Origin: Pseudomonadota bacterium
Lineage (GTDB): Bacteria > Pseudomonadota > Gammaproteobacteria > Steroidobacterales > JBCBZW01
Length of the DNA: 53,079 nucleotides
Assembly: GCA_039193195.1 (NCBI GenBank)
Contig: JBCCWS010000041.1
Span: forward strand, 1-53,079
Reading direction: 5' to 3'
The notes beneath the pieces are model-generated. The model saw only the letters and a list, made by a program, of their open reading frames with translations, did no database searches and was not told the origin of the DNA. The translations under genes were made by a program, and so were the position numbers. Shown here piece after piece: positions 18,210 to 27,337 of the stretch. Within the stretch, counting starts at the first letter, position 1. Each line of letters starts with the position of its first letter.

Positions 18210-18501
18210 TGATGGTGGCCTCCCCCAGCGGCGAGTGGCGTCGAAGCGCAGCGGCGAATATCAGGACCGGCTCGCCCCGACTCAAGCCGCTCTGGCGCAC
18301 ATCACATGTGCGTTTCAGATCCGAGCAACCGTTGCCGTTAAGGCGCGTGCGACCGGGCGTCCCAGACCGAGCGGTTCGCCCCCACCACCGGGCGCGCGAA
18401 AACGCTTAACGCGCGCACTTCCCCTGCGCGCTGCACGCCTATTCGTCGCTTCCTTGGGTCAGGAAGCTAGTGGCTGCGTCTAGCCCAGAAGGAACTTCGC
18501 G
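18210..18501. other. divergent promoter region, LysR / porin
   Basis: About 290 bp lie between the longest version of the LysR gene and the porin start. It should hold the porin promoter and any LysR operator. No T-N11-A palindrome was clear enough to report. Confidence 0.35.
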
Positions 18502-19938
18502 ATGTCGAGCACCGACCCAACGCACTGCCTTGAAACCTCCACGCGCAATCGACCGGGAGGTGTCCTTCGCGCCGCCGTGGCTGCAGCGCTGCTCGGCGCG
18601 CAGGCCGCGCCGGCCCGAACAGGCCCGGAGTTCGACGCCCTCAGAGCGCAACTAGAGGCGCTGACGGAAGTGGTGGCTCAGCAGGCTCAGGAGATCGAGC
18701 GGCTGAAGCAAGGCGCGGCGAGTTCACCAACGCCAGGTGCCTCACCCTCTTCCGATGGCTCGGTCGCAGACGGCGATGCGCAGGTCATTGGACCGCAAGG
18801 CCGTCCGGCACGCCAACCGCTAGGTCGCTTCCCCGACGATGCGATCGTGACCGCCGGCAACTTCGACGGCGCCATCCGCATACCGGGCACGGGCGCCTCC
18901 GTGCGCCTCGGGGGCTTCATCCGCGCAGAGGGCAACTACGACCTTGACAATGCGGGCTTCCAGGACTCGTTCAACCCGCGCAGGATCCCTCTGGACGGCA
19001 GCGTCGACGACGATACGCAACAGGTACGCTTCCATGTTCGCAACACCCGAGTGAATCTCGACGTTCGCAACGATACCCCCCTTGGCGAGTTCCGCACCTT
19101 CGTCGAGTTCGACTTCTTCGGCGGCGGCAACGAGTTTATCAGCAACTACGAGGCACGCATTCGCCACGCGGCCGCGCAGCTGGGCAGCCTCTACGTTGGC
19201 CAGTGGTGGTCGCAGTTCGTCGACATCCGCTCCTCGCCGGAGACCGTGGACTTCGGCGGCCCCTTCTCGCAACCCGCAGCACGAAACCCCGGTGTTAGGT
19301 GGAATCAGTCCGCCGGCGAGCAGTGGCGCTTTGGAGTCGGCATCGAGAATCCCGCCGGCGATCTGACCGGGCCCGAGGCTCTGCTCGCCTCCGATTCCGT
19401 GCCCAATGTGACGAGCTTCGTCGAGACCACCCGCCCCTGGGGCCGCTTGCGCCTGTCTGCCCTCGGTTTGCAGTTGGAATCGACCACGGACGAGATCTTC
19501 ACTGGTGGAATTCAATTCTCCGGGCGCGTCTACGTGCCTTGGCTCGACCCGCGCGACAACATCGTCTTCGGCGCGCAAGCGGGTGAGGGGTTCACTCACT
19601 TCTACTCCACGCTGGCGACCGTGGGCCTCGATGGGGTGGTCAGCGAGGACGGCAGCGTAGAGGCGACCGGCATCCTCGGCGGCTTCTTCGCCTACCAGCA
19701 CTGGTGGTCGGAGCGCTGGCGCTCCACCTTCGAGGTCAGCGCCCTGGACCTCGACCTGCCTCAAGGGGCCGACAGCAGCGCCTACACCGGCGGCGAACGC
19801 TTCTCCGCCAACCTCTACTGGACGCCGGTGGACAACGCCAACTTCGGTATCGAGATGATCTACGGCCGCAACGGAGTACTGTCCGGTGAGAACGGCTCAG
19901 CCTCGCGCCTGGCCGCCGTTGCTCGCTTCGACTTCTAG
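18502..19938 (+). CDS. DcaP-like trimeric outer-membrane porin
   Basis: 478 residues. A long signal peptide (to about residue 39, ending near QAAPA) is followed by a coiled coil, LRAQLEALTEVVAQQAQEIE (46-65), a Ser/Gly/Pro linker, and a beta-barrel beginning with GAIRIPGTGASVRLGGFIRAEG. The N-terminal coiled coil plus DGAI-IPG-T entry is characteristic of the DcaP family, which takes up dicarboxylates and other negatively charged small molecules in Acinetobacter. The C-terminal residue is Phe (AVARFDF), the outer-membrane assembly signal. AAGGAA precedes the ATG. Divergent from a LysR regulator. Confidence 0.88.
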   Translation: MSSTDPTHCLETSTRNRPGGVLRAAVAAALLGAQAAPARTGPEFDALRAQLEALTEVVAQQAQEIERLKQGAASSPTPGASPSSDGSVADGDAQVIGPQGRPARQPLGRFPDDAIVTAGNFDGAIRIPGTGASVRLGGFIRAEGNYDLDNAGFQDSFNPRRIPLDGSVDDDTQQVRFHVRNTRVNLDVRNDTPLGEFRTFVEFDFFGGGNEFISNYEARIRHAAAQLGSLYVGQWWSQFVDIRSSPETVDFGGPFSQPAARNPGVRWNQSAGEQWRFGVGIENPAGDLTGPEALLASDSVPNVTSFVETTRPWGRLRLSALGLQLESTTDEIFTGGIQFSGRVYVPWLDPRDNIVFGAQAGEGFTHFYSTLATVGLDGVVSEDGSVEATGILGGFFAYQHWWSERWRSTFEVSALDLDLPQGADSSAYTGGERFSANLYWTPVDNANFGIEMIYGRNGVLSGENGSASRLAAVARFDF

Positions 19939-19943
19939 GCCTA

Positions 19944-22016
19944 TCAGTGGTGGCCGACGCTGGCGCTCGCCGTAGGGGCGGCGGGCACGATCTGAAGCGC
20001 CTGCATCATGCCGAAGTCCTCGTGATCCAAGATGTGGCAGTGGAGCACGAAGGTGCCGATGTAGCGCCGGTAGTGGGTGCGTACGGTCACCGTGTACGGC
20101 ACGCCGAAGATATTCGTTGGTAAGAAGATCGTGTCCTTCCACTGCCCCTTGAGACCAGCGTAGACGGATCCCGAGTCGAAGGCGCTAACATCCACTCCCG
20201 TGTCCGGATCCACGATGCTCACGATCTGCACGGGATTGACATGCTTGTGAAACGGGTGCCCCTCCGTGAAGGCTGCTAGGGTCCATTCCTCGACGTTGTC
20301 CAAGGTCAGGGTTCGATCGATTCGACCTGAGACGTAGTCACTGGCCTCGATCAGGCGCGGTAGCTCCCCTGGCGTGAGCTCAAGGTTGCCGACGACGAAC
20401 TCGTTTTGCGGCGCATCTTCCACGATGATCGTATCGAAGCCTAGGGTCTGTTCGCCGTCCACGGGTAATTCCAGCAACGAGCGGTGCGCAACGAAGGACG
20501 CGAGACTCATGGGCTGTCGAGACAGCTCCTCCACCACCCGATCGCGCGCGTCGGCCGGCATATGGCGCGCGGCGGAGGCTCGAAGAGATGCACCCACGAA
20601 GGCCTCGGCCGAGTGTCCATCCAGCGCGTCGCACTCCCCGTCTACCACCACGAAGCCCAACAGCTGGCGCTGCTTGCTCTGCATGCGAATACTGTCGGCA
20701 CGGGGGGCCTCGTTGTCGATGAGACAGTAGGCGCCCGACTCGGGGAAGACCATCAGCAAATCGTCACGATAGCCTGGATGCAGGTTACTACGACCCTGAC
20801 GCATCACCTGGCTGCGCGTGAGTCCATCGAGGGCGATCGAGAACTGCGCCACCTCAGGCCCGGCACAGTTCTCCACCACGAAGCGGGCACGGCTGTCGGC
20901 GTCGCCGCCCCGATAGGCAAGGTCAGGCGCCGCGCCCGTGTAGCGACGTACGCTCAGCGACACCGACCCACTCACGCCAGCTTGAATCACGCGCCAGCGC
21001 TCCAGCACCCCGGCGCGCACGCCGTAGATCGTCGGTACCACCTGCCCGTTGACCGCCGTATGGCGCCCCGACACTTCCCACCGAGTCTTGAGGTCTGGGA
21101 TACCCGTGGGCGTATCGAAGTGATGCTCCACGCCGAACTGGTTGTAGCCCTCAACGGCACCGACATCACCCTCTTCGCACACCCAGTAGCCATCCTCGTC
21201 GGTCTTGATCTCGATGGTTCCATCCGCCCGGCGCGGGCCACAGGCGTAGGCAATCTGAGTCAACACGAATACGCGTTCCGCGAAGGGCGCGCCGTCGACC
21301 GTGCGCAGCAGCGTATCGATGTCGCCTGTGCGATCAGCCCCTGGCAAGCGCTCGCCGCGCACGATGAGCGGCCCGCCCATGCCGCTGCTCACCTGCAGAG
21401 CGGTCGAGCCGTGTAGGTGTGGGTGATACCAGAAGGTGCCAGCCGGGTGATCGGAGGGGACGTTGTACTCGTGGGTAAACCGTTGGCCTGGCGCCAGCCT
21501 TAGCAAGACGTTGTCTGAGTTGCCGGCGGGACTCACCCAAAGGCCGTGCGTGTGCATGTTGGAGTCGTTGAAGCAATGGGGAATGTTGATGTCCCCATGA
21601 TCGATACAGGACGGATCCTCGGCAGGCAGATCATTGATCAGGGTAAAGCGGAAGGTATCGCCTGGACGCAGGATGATGGCGGGCGGCACGAAGGGCACGG
21701 CTGGGTTGACCCCCTCACCCTGGTAGCTGCGCAAACGCACATGATCCATACGCCCGGTGGCGGGGTTGTAGATCTCGCCGTCTGTGTACGCGATGCGCGC
21801 CGTCCACTCCACGGTGCCGGCTTCCAGTCGGGGCAGGGCGTCGCGAGCACGAAGCTGCGTCGCGGGTGAGGCGTAGGCGAGTCCCGCAGGCGGCATGGCC
21901 ACCAGCGGCGTAGACCCGTGGAGCGTATCCGCAGCATTACTAGGGGATGTCCACATCGCTAAGACAAGCAACAGGGCGCCGCATGAGCGGCGCGGGGCCG
22001 ACTTGCGTACATGCAT
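19944..22016 (-). CDS. multicopper oxidase, secreted
   Basis: About 690 residues with a signal peptide (SCGALLLVLAMWTSPSNAA). All four copper motifs are visible: HTHG near residue 155, HPHLHG near 200, HPFHKH near 600 and HCHILDHEDFGMM near the C-terminus, so both the type 1 and the trinuclear sites should be intact; the downstream Met is the usual axial ligand. The substrate (phenol, metal ion or other) cannot be told. The ATG at 22016 is chosen over 22076 because GAGGA lies eight bases upstream and the signal peptide follows directly. It is the last gene of a minus-strand cluster with an Ig-like and a propeller-like protein. It is longer than typical bacterial laccases because of an insertion of about 170 residues between the second and third cupredoxin domains. 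Confidence 0.9.
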   Translation of the reverse strand: MHVRKSAPRRSCGALLLVLAMWTSPSNAADTLHGSTPLVAMPPAGLAYASPATQLRARDALPRLEAGTVEWTARIAYTDGEIYNPATGRMDHVRLRSYQGEGVNPAVPFVPPAIILRPGDTFRFTLINDLPAEDPSCIDHGDINIPHCFNDSNMHTHGLWVSPAGNSDNVLLRLAPGQRFTHEYNVPSDHPAGTFWYHPHLHGSTALQVSSGMGGPLIVRGERLPGADRTGDIDTLLRTVDGAPFAERVFVLTQIAYACGPRRADGTIEIKTDEDGYWVCEEGDVGAVEGYNQFGVEHHFDTPTGIPDLKTRWEVSGRHTAVNGQVVPTIYGVRAGVLERWRVIQAGVSGSVSLSVRRYTGAAPDLAYRGGDADSRARFVVENCAGPEVAQFSIALDGLTRSQVMRQGRSNLHPGYRDDLLMVFPESGAYCLIDNEAPRADSIRMQSKQRQLLGFVVVDGECDALDGHSAEAFVGASLRASAARHMPADARDRVVEELSRQPMSLASFVAHRSLLELPVDGEQTLGFDTIIVEDAPQNEFVVGNLELTPGELPRLIEASDYVSGRIDRTLTLDNVEEWTLAAFTEGHPFHKHVNPVQIVSIVDPDTGVDVSAFDSGSVYAGLKGQWKDTIFLPTNIFGVPYTVTVRTHYRRYIGTFVLHCHILDHEDFGMMQALQIVPAAPTASASVGHH

Positions 22017-22072
22017 GGGAAGTCCTCGTTGGGGTGCCGGTAACGGCGCAAGCTCAAGGGAGATCACACGGA

Positions 22073-22906
22073 TCACTCAGCAATGATAAATGTTCGGTTG
22101 AAGCTGGCCGCGCTCGCACTGAGTTCACGATTGGCGGTGGTGGGGTCGTCGAACAGGCCGGTGGGGCGATTGCCAGCGAGATCTTCAAGAGTGGGATCCA
22201 CCCGCAAGGTGTAGGTGCCGGCTTCCCAGGTCTGCGCCGGCGAGAAGCGCCACACCTGCTCGTGCCTCGCCAGCATTATCGCCCCTGGCACCGCGTGCCG
22301 ATCCGCATCTAGCACTCGGATTCGATAGGCGAGCGACAAGTGATCTGTAGGCCCTTGCAGGGCGACCGTCAGCGCCTGGCGCGTGCGCACGGCGGGAAGC
22401 TCCAAGGACCACTCGGCGGGATTGGGGGCGCGGCGATCCGCCCTCCCTGCCGTAAATCGTTTCTCGTGCGCGACGCTCATCGCACAGCCCCTTGCATCTC
22501 GTAGGCCCCGCTCGATGCGCAGCGCGTAGCGTCGCCCGTGCGCGAGCACGGCGCCCATGCGTTGGTGCGCCGCCAGCCCCGTCTTAACGCGTCCCGGATC
22601 GAGCAGCACGGTCAGACGCCGACCGTCGGTGGACCAAAGACCGAAGCGCGTGTTCAGCAGAGCACCGGGCACGACCCCTCCCTGGTCATCACGCAGCGAG
22701 ACTTGGGCAGCGGGATCCGAGCGCTCCATCGGCTGCGTGAAATAGACGTAGAGCCTGAGCAGGTTCTGGGGTAACTCGTCCGCCGTAGGGTACACCTCGG
22801 CTACGCGCGCACGGGCCGGAGAGGCATCCGCGCAGTCTACGTTCGCACCGGCCGGGGAACTCACAGCCACGATCAGCCAAAGCAGGGTCCGCATCCAACG
22901 TCGCAC
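22073..22906 (-). CDS. secreted SbsA-Ig-like protein
   Basis: 277 residues with a signal peptide (TLLWLIVAVSSPAGA). The core contains ELPQNLLRLYVYFTQPMERSD, the usual first strand of a bacterial SbsA-type Ig-like domain, then LNTRFGLWSTDGRRLTVLLDPGRVKTGL and a C-terminal half ending TYTLRVDPTLEDLAGNRPTG. Such domains are typically surface or periplasmic binding modules. It lies between the propeller gene and the multicopper oxidase, with gaps under 60 bp, so the three are probably one operon; a role as a partner of the oxidase is inferred from position only. Confidence 0.6.
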   Translation of the reverse strand: MRRWMRTLLWLIVAVSSPAGANVDCADASPARARVAEVYPTADELPQNLLRLYVYFTQPMERSDPAAQVSLRDDQGGVVPGALLNTRFGLWSTDGRRLTVLLDPGRVKTGLAAHQRMGAVLAHGRRYALRIERGLRDARGCAMSVAHEKRFTAGRADRRAPNPAEWSLELPAVRTRQALTVALQGPTDHLSLAYRIRVLDADRHAVPGAIMLARHEQVWRFSPAQTWEAGTYTLRVDPTLEDLAGNRPTGLFDDPTTANRELSASAASFNRTFIIAE

Positions 22907-22938
22907 CGGGCGCTCCTCGATACAGGGTTATTTGCGAC

Positions 22939-24213
22939 TTACTTCACTGCGTCCGGGAAACCCTCGTCCATCTTCAGCAAGTTCTGGAACATACGTGCGC
23001 CATCCTGCGACTCGTCGTACTCGTAGTCGGGGAAGTTGTACTCGCTGACGAAGGTGGAAAGGCGCATGTAGGCCCCCTTACGGAAGGACACCAGCTCCAT
23101 ATCGCCGCTGTCGAGATCACGGCGTAAGGTAAGCAAGTACTGAGGGTCTTGGTCCGCGGCTTGGAGGATGCCGCTCAACGGCAAGGGCATGGTGCTAACG
23201 CCGCTGTTGCTGCCGATCTGCACCACTTCCTTGAGTCCGGTTGCTTTGGCCGCCGCGGTGAGCGCCGGCAGGGGAATCAGATCCGCATCCATCTCCCGGT
23301 TTATCACCAACACGAAGCGCTGTGCCTCTCGCTCGGCGTTGTAGGCAGTGAAGGAGAGCACTTCCAACGGCGTGTTGCCGTAGCCTAGCTCCGCGACGGT
23401 CTTGCCAACGACGTGCTCACCGTCTTTGAGACTGGCCACGTCGAAGGTGACCAGGGGCGTGCAGGTATAGGCAGCGACCACCGTTGCCTCGCCATCAAGG
23501 TCCACCACCGTCAACGCCCGAATCGGTGCCCGCGTCTCTTGCTGACCGTGCGCCGTGTGAAAGATCTCCACCGAGCTGGTGCTGTTGCCATCAGCGCTGA
23601 AGGGGTAAGGGATCTGGCGCAGGGTGGAGGCGAACTCGCCCGTGGACAAACCGGAGACGAACAGTACGCCGTCGGCGAAATCTAGATCCGTTACGGCAAA
23701 GGTGCTGGCGGGAATCGCCCGCCAGAAGGTCACCCCGTCGTCCGCAGGCCGCTGCAAGGCCATCGATGTGCTCGGCAGCTTCTCGAGGGGAAGCTGGCTG
23801 ATCTCCCCATCTGGAGACACGCGCACGATGGCGGGGGCAGGCCCCGTATCACCGGCGCTAACGGTCAGCGACACGAAGGCATCCTTGGTGACCGGATGCA
23901 CGGCCAGATCGTTGAACCTGATGTCGCGGGAACGTAGCTGGAGTGAGTCCGCCAGCGCGGTACCGAACTGCTCCAGATTGAACGGTGCGGAGTCGACGGA
24001 GTCGGCGGCGTTCATGAGGCCGCCCAACTCGTAAGCGTAGATGCGTCCGCCCGCGTTGTCCGCAACGAAGAGCGTGTTGGCATCGCCGAAGGCCAAGATC
24101 GTGGTGGACTCGGGCACCTGCTGCTCATCTGCATGGGCGTTCAGCGCGAAAGCGGTAACGATGAGCGCCACCGTTAGGGAACTGGGCATCGCAAGGGAAG
24201 GAATCACGGTCAT
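22939..24213 (-). CDS. secreted beta-propeller-like protein
   Basis: 424 residues with a Sec signal peptide (SLTVALIVTAFALNAHA). Repeated blade-like strands are seen: ILAFGDANTLFVADNAGGRIYAYEL, IRFNDLAVHPVTKDAFVSLTV, TDLDFADGVLFVSGL, and PLVTFDVASLKDG with paired Asp/Gly turns. This is the pattern of an NHL/lactonase-type propeller. AGGTAGGTC precedes the ATG. It is the first gene of the cluster that ends with the multicopper oxidase; it could supply a substrate, bind a copper ligand or be a second oxidase. No catalytic motif was identified. Confidence 0.6.
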   Translation of the reverse strand: MTVIPSLAMPSSLTVALIVTAFALNAHADEQQVPESTTILAFGDANTLFVADNAGGRIYAYELGGLMNAADSVDSAPFNLEQFGTALADSLQLRSRDIRFNDLAVHPVTKDAFVSLTVSAGDTGPAPAIVRVSPDGEISQLPLEKLPSTSMALQRPADDGVTFWRAIPASTFAVTDLDFADGVLFVSGLSTGEFASTLRQIPYPFSADGNSTSSVEIFHTAHGQQETRAPIRALTVVDLDGEATVVAAYTCTPLVTFDVASLKDGEHVVGKTVAELGYGNTPLEVLSFTAYNAEREAQRFVLVINREMDADLIPLPALTAAAKATGLKEVVQIGSNSGVSTMPLPLSGILQAADQDPQYLLTLRRDLDSGDMELVSFRKGAYMRLSTFVSEYNFPDYEYDESQDGARMFQNLLKMDEGFPDAVK

Positions 24214-24583
24214 GACCTACCTTGGTTGAGAACCGAAGCTAGAGAGTCCCATGCTGCGCCGACTCGCACCATGAGTCGAGCGCACACCGAAAGTGCATAC
24301 GTGCAGCACTACTCGTGCGCGGACTCCCAGCGACCTACCGATAGGCACCTCAGGTCGTCGCGCGACTGCACGCAAGGTGTGGAATGACGCGCGTTTACAC
24401 CCGCATCGCCTCGTGTAAGCCTGTATCGTCCAGGCGCTCTCGCCCGCGTAGCGCACATAGATAGATAGTTGCACCTACAAACGATTTCCCGTGCACCTCG
24501 AGGCCGTTCGAGCACCATGTGGGCGCCGCCCGTCGGAGCTTCCTAAGATCGTCGACCAACCCTCAACGCAGGAAAGGTATCGC
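24214..24583. other. divergent intergenic region
   Basis: 370 bp between the propeller gene and ltrA, on opposite strands, so promoters for both should lie here. A short GATA repeat (atagatagatag, about 24459-24470) is present. No operator or terminator was recognised. Confidence 0.35.
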
Positions 24584-25753
24584 ATGCTACGGCGAATCCC
24601 GCTCACGGCGAGAGATAGCGAGGAGGCGCACCGGGGGGCCACCCAGCTGGAGCTGTTTTTCGACCTGGTGGCCGTGATCGCAATCGCTGCTGCCACGCAC
24701 GAGTTTCGTCACGCTCTATCGAGCGGACACGGTGCACAGGGCATAGTGCAGTTCCTGATGGTGTTTTTCCTGATCTGGTGGCCCTGGCAGCAATACACCT
24801 GGTTCTCGTCGAGCTTCGACAACGACGACAGCGTGCAGCGACTCGCCGTCATGGTGTTGATGCTGGGCTTCATGGGCATCGCGGCCAGCGTTCCGCTGGT
24901 GTTCTCTGGCGGGGAGCGAGGCTCCCTGCTGATGAGCTACGCCCTCATGCGCGCCGTGCAGCTGTTCCTGTGGCGGCGGGTCGCGGCCCACAACCCAGAG
25001 CATCGCGCCACGGCTAATCGCTACAGCGCGTGTCTAGGCCTCACGTTCTGCTACTGGGTGGGCCTCAACGCTTGGGCGCCAACGACGGTCCACGCGTGGC
25101 AGGCATGGGTGCTGCTCGGCTACGGACTCGAGCTTGCGGTGCCGCTGGTGGCGAACGGACCCAAGCGCACGCCATGGCATCGTGGTCACATCGTCGAGCG
25201 CTACGGGCTGATGATGATCATCACCTTGGGTGAGATCCTGCTCTACAGCGTCGAGGCGTTGCGCCTGCTCGTGGGGCCGGCCGGGGATCCGGCCGTTCTG
25301 CCGCTGGTGCTCTGCGGCCCCGCGATCACCTTCGCCTTGTGGGCGCTGTACTTCTCAGGCGAAGGTCACCTCGACACCTCGGGCTACTGGCCTGTCTTCT
25401 CCTGGAGCTACGGTCACTTTCTTGTGTTCGTGGCTGTGGCAGGCGTCGGCACAGGCCTAGGAGTGAGCATCGACACCCTCCAAGCACCAGCCCACGGCGT
25501 TGCCAGCGCCAACCTAGGTCACCTGGCCATCTCAGTACCCGCGGGCTTGGCGACGTTCGGCCTGTGGTTGGTTCGAGACCGCACGCACTTGGCAGGCGTA
25601 GGCGATTTGCCACTCGTAGCTCTTGCCGTCCTGATCGCTGTTTCAGGGATGGGGCCGTTTGCGCCCTTCACGACCTGCGCGCTGCTGATTGCTGCCCTGG
25701 CTTGGCGCCAGTATTGGCTGCGCGCTTCAGACCGTACGCCAATCGCCCGCTAG
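24584..25753 (+). CDS. ltrA: low temperature requirement A (LtrA) membrane protein
   Basis: 389 residues with about ten membrane helices. The conserved LtrA entry is TQLELFFDLVAVIAIAAATH near residues 21-40, with WWPWQQYTWFSSSFD and later VERYGLMMIITLGEILL, where the paired Glu residues within helices are family hallmarks. LtrA is named for a Listeria growth-in-cold phenotype; its molecular function is unclear. The start is set by AGGAAAGG about six bases before the ATG; an in-frame ATG 93 bases upstream lacks support. Confidence 0.85.
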   Translation: MLRRIPLTARDSEEAHRGATQLELFFDLVAVIAIAAATHEFRHALSSGHGAQGIVQFLMVFFLIWWPWQQYTWFSSSFDNDDSVQRLAVMVLMLGFMGIAASVPLVFSGGERGSLLMSYALMRAVQLFLWRRVAAHNPEHRATANRYSACLGLTFCYWVGLNAWAPTTVHAWQAWVLLGYGLELAVPLVANGPKRTPWHRGHIVERYGLMMIITLGEILLYSVEALRLLVGPAGDPAVLPLVLCGPAITFALWALYFSGEGHLDTSGYWPVFSWSYGHFLVFVAVAGVGTGLGVSIDTLQAPAHGVASANLGHLAISVPAGLATFGLWLVRDRTHLAGVGDLPLVALAVLIAVSGMGPFAPFTTCALLIAALAWRQYWLRASDRTPIAR

Positions 25754-26014
25754 CGACACGGCTCGCGCGCCAAGACCCGCAGGTGAGCCGCCCTGGCCTA
25801 CGCCGTGCGTCGCTGCGCCGGCGTTTCGCCCCCAGCTTCCCTGTTCGGCGCTCTTGTCGAAGCCCACGGCCCAGGCCGGCGACAGCATCGAGTATCTTAC
25901 TATTGAATTTAATAGGTCAAGATGAACCCCCCGCAGCGGACATGGCGGCCCGGTGGAGCGAATGCTCGCTTGTCGGGTCGATAGGCTCGCGACACGGGGC
26001 GCCGTCTCTTAGGC

Positions 26015-26797
26015 TTAGAGCGAGCGAGTGCGGCCACCGTCGACGGGCAGATTGATGCCCGTGATGTAGGCGGCCAACGGTGAGGCTAGGAACGCGATGG
26101 CGGCGCCCTGCTCCTCTGGCTTGCCGAAGCGGGCGGCGGGCACGGAGCTGCGCGCCGCATCCGCCATCTCCTGCGCTGTGCGGCCGGCAGCCTTGGCCTG
26201 CATCTCGAACAGATAGGCCAGGCGCTGCGTGTCCGTGAAACCCGGCAGCAGGTTGTTCACTGTGATGCCCTCGGCGGCGAGCTCTGTGGCCAAGGTCTTG
26301 GACCAGCTCGCGACGGCGCCACGAATCGTGTTCGATACGCCGAGCCCGGGGATCGGCTCCTTCACAGAGGTGGAGATCACATTGACGATGCGCCCGTAGC
26401 GGCGCTCGCGCATGCCGGGAAGTACCGCCTGCACCAGCGCCTGCCCAGCGACGATGTGCTGCGTAAACGCCGCGCCCAAGGCAACGCTGTGCGCATCCGC
26501 CACGGCGCCGGCAGGCGGCCCGCCCGTGTTGTGAACGAGCACATCGGCCCGCCCTGCAACCTCACCCAGCGCATCGGCAAGGGTCTCGGGCTTGGTGTAG
26601 TCGACGACCCTGTAATTGTGGGCCTGACCCTCGCCCGTAGCGAGCGAGGTGAGCGTGCGCTGCAGGTCGTCCTCGCTGCGCGCAAGCAGGGTTACGCTGG
26701 CCCCAGCCTCGGCCAGGCGCTGAGCCGTTGCAGCGCCGATGCCCCGGCTTGCGCCGCCGACGATGGCCCGTTGCTGAGTTAGATCGATCGACAACAC
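26015..26797 (-). CDS. short-chain dehydrogenase/reductase, atypical active site
   Basis: 260 residues. The nucleotide-binding motif is VGGASRGIGAAT near residues 13-24 and the NAG-equivalent is HNTGGPP. Ser is present in VISTSV, but the usual YxxxK is replaced by VSNTIRGAV, so the catalytic Tyr appears as Ser and the Lys as Arg. A subgroup of SDRs with an SN...R motif exists, whose members may use different chemistry. The C-terminal FLASPLAAYITGINLPVDGG is normal. It starts at a GTG with GAGGAA upstream and follows the thioesterase by 81 bp on the same strand, probably as the last gene of that operon. Confidence 0.85.
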   Translation of the reverse strand: MLSIDLTQQRAIVGGASRGIGAATAQRLAEAGASVTLLARSEDDLQRTLTSLATGEGQAHNYRVVDYTKPETLADALGEVAGRADVLVHNTGGPPAGAVADAHSVALGAAFTQHIVAGQALVQAVLPGMRERRYGRIVNVISTSVKEPIPGLGVSNTIRGAVASWSKTLATELAAEGITVNNLLPGFTDTQRLAYLFEMQAKAAGRTAQEMADAARSSVPAARFGKPEEQGAAIAFLASPLAAYITGINLPVDGGRTRSL

Positions 26798-26878
26798 GAG
26801 GCGTTCCTCACTCCCAATCCGACGATCGTGGGATTGTAGCGCGCCGCGAACAGTGCGGGCCGCCAGGGCGGGCAGAAC

Positions 26879-27337
26879 TTAGGTCAGTTCGCGCGGAACG
26901 CCGAGGTCGAGCCCCTTGCCGGGCAATACCATCAGCGTTGACGTGCCGTGGGCGATGAGCCGGCCCTTGTCGTCGTGAACGTGGGCCTCGGAGTAGCCGA
27001 TCGTGCGCCCCATGCGCACCTTGCGGCCAGTGGCGCGCAGCTCGCCGCCGGTCACCGAGGATAGGTAGTTGAGCTTGAGGTCGACGTTGACCAAGCCGTC
27101 CTGGGCCGAGGGCAGGGAGAGAAACACTGCCCAGAAGGTGGCCGTGTCAATCAAGGTGGCGATCACGCCGCCGTGGATGATCCCGAAGGGCTGTAAGTGC
27201 TTCTCTTGCCCGGCGAGGGCAATGACGCAGCCCTCCTGATCGATGTCCGCGATGGTCATCGACATGAGCGCTGGGTAAGCCGCGTGACGAACGCTTTCCT
27301 TCACTGCCGTGACGTAGGCTGGGTTGATTTGACTCAT
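26879..27337 (-). CDS. PaaI-like hotdog thioesterase
   Basis: 152 residues with a single hotdog fold. The core FGIIHGGVIATLIDTATFWA near residues 51-70 has the HGG motif of PaaI/YbgC-type acyl-CoA thioesterases; the acidic residue after it (LIDTA) is the likely catalytic Asp. LNYLSSVTGGELRATGRKVRMGRTIGYSEAHV is the expected second half. Its ATG overlaps the ypfJ stop by four bases (ATGA), so the two are coupled. The acyl substrate is unknown. Confidence 0.88.
   Translation of the reverse strand: MSQINPAYVTAVKESVRHAAYPALMSMTIADIDQEGCVIALAGQEKHLQPFGIIHGGVIATLIDTATFWAVFLSLPSAQDGLVNVDLKLNYLSSVTGGELRATGRKVRMGRTIGYSEAHVHDDKGRLIAHGTSTLMVLPGKGLDLGVPRELT

Noticed and set aside
18820-19764. Minus-strand frame of 314 codons
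   Set aside because: It is the complement of the porin gene; the porin has a signal peptide, coiled coil and C-terminal Phe.
20484-21416. Plus-strand frame of 310 codons
   Set aside because: It is the complement of the multicopper oxidase, in which all four copper motifs are read on the other strand.
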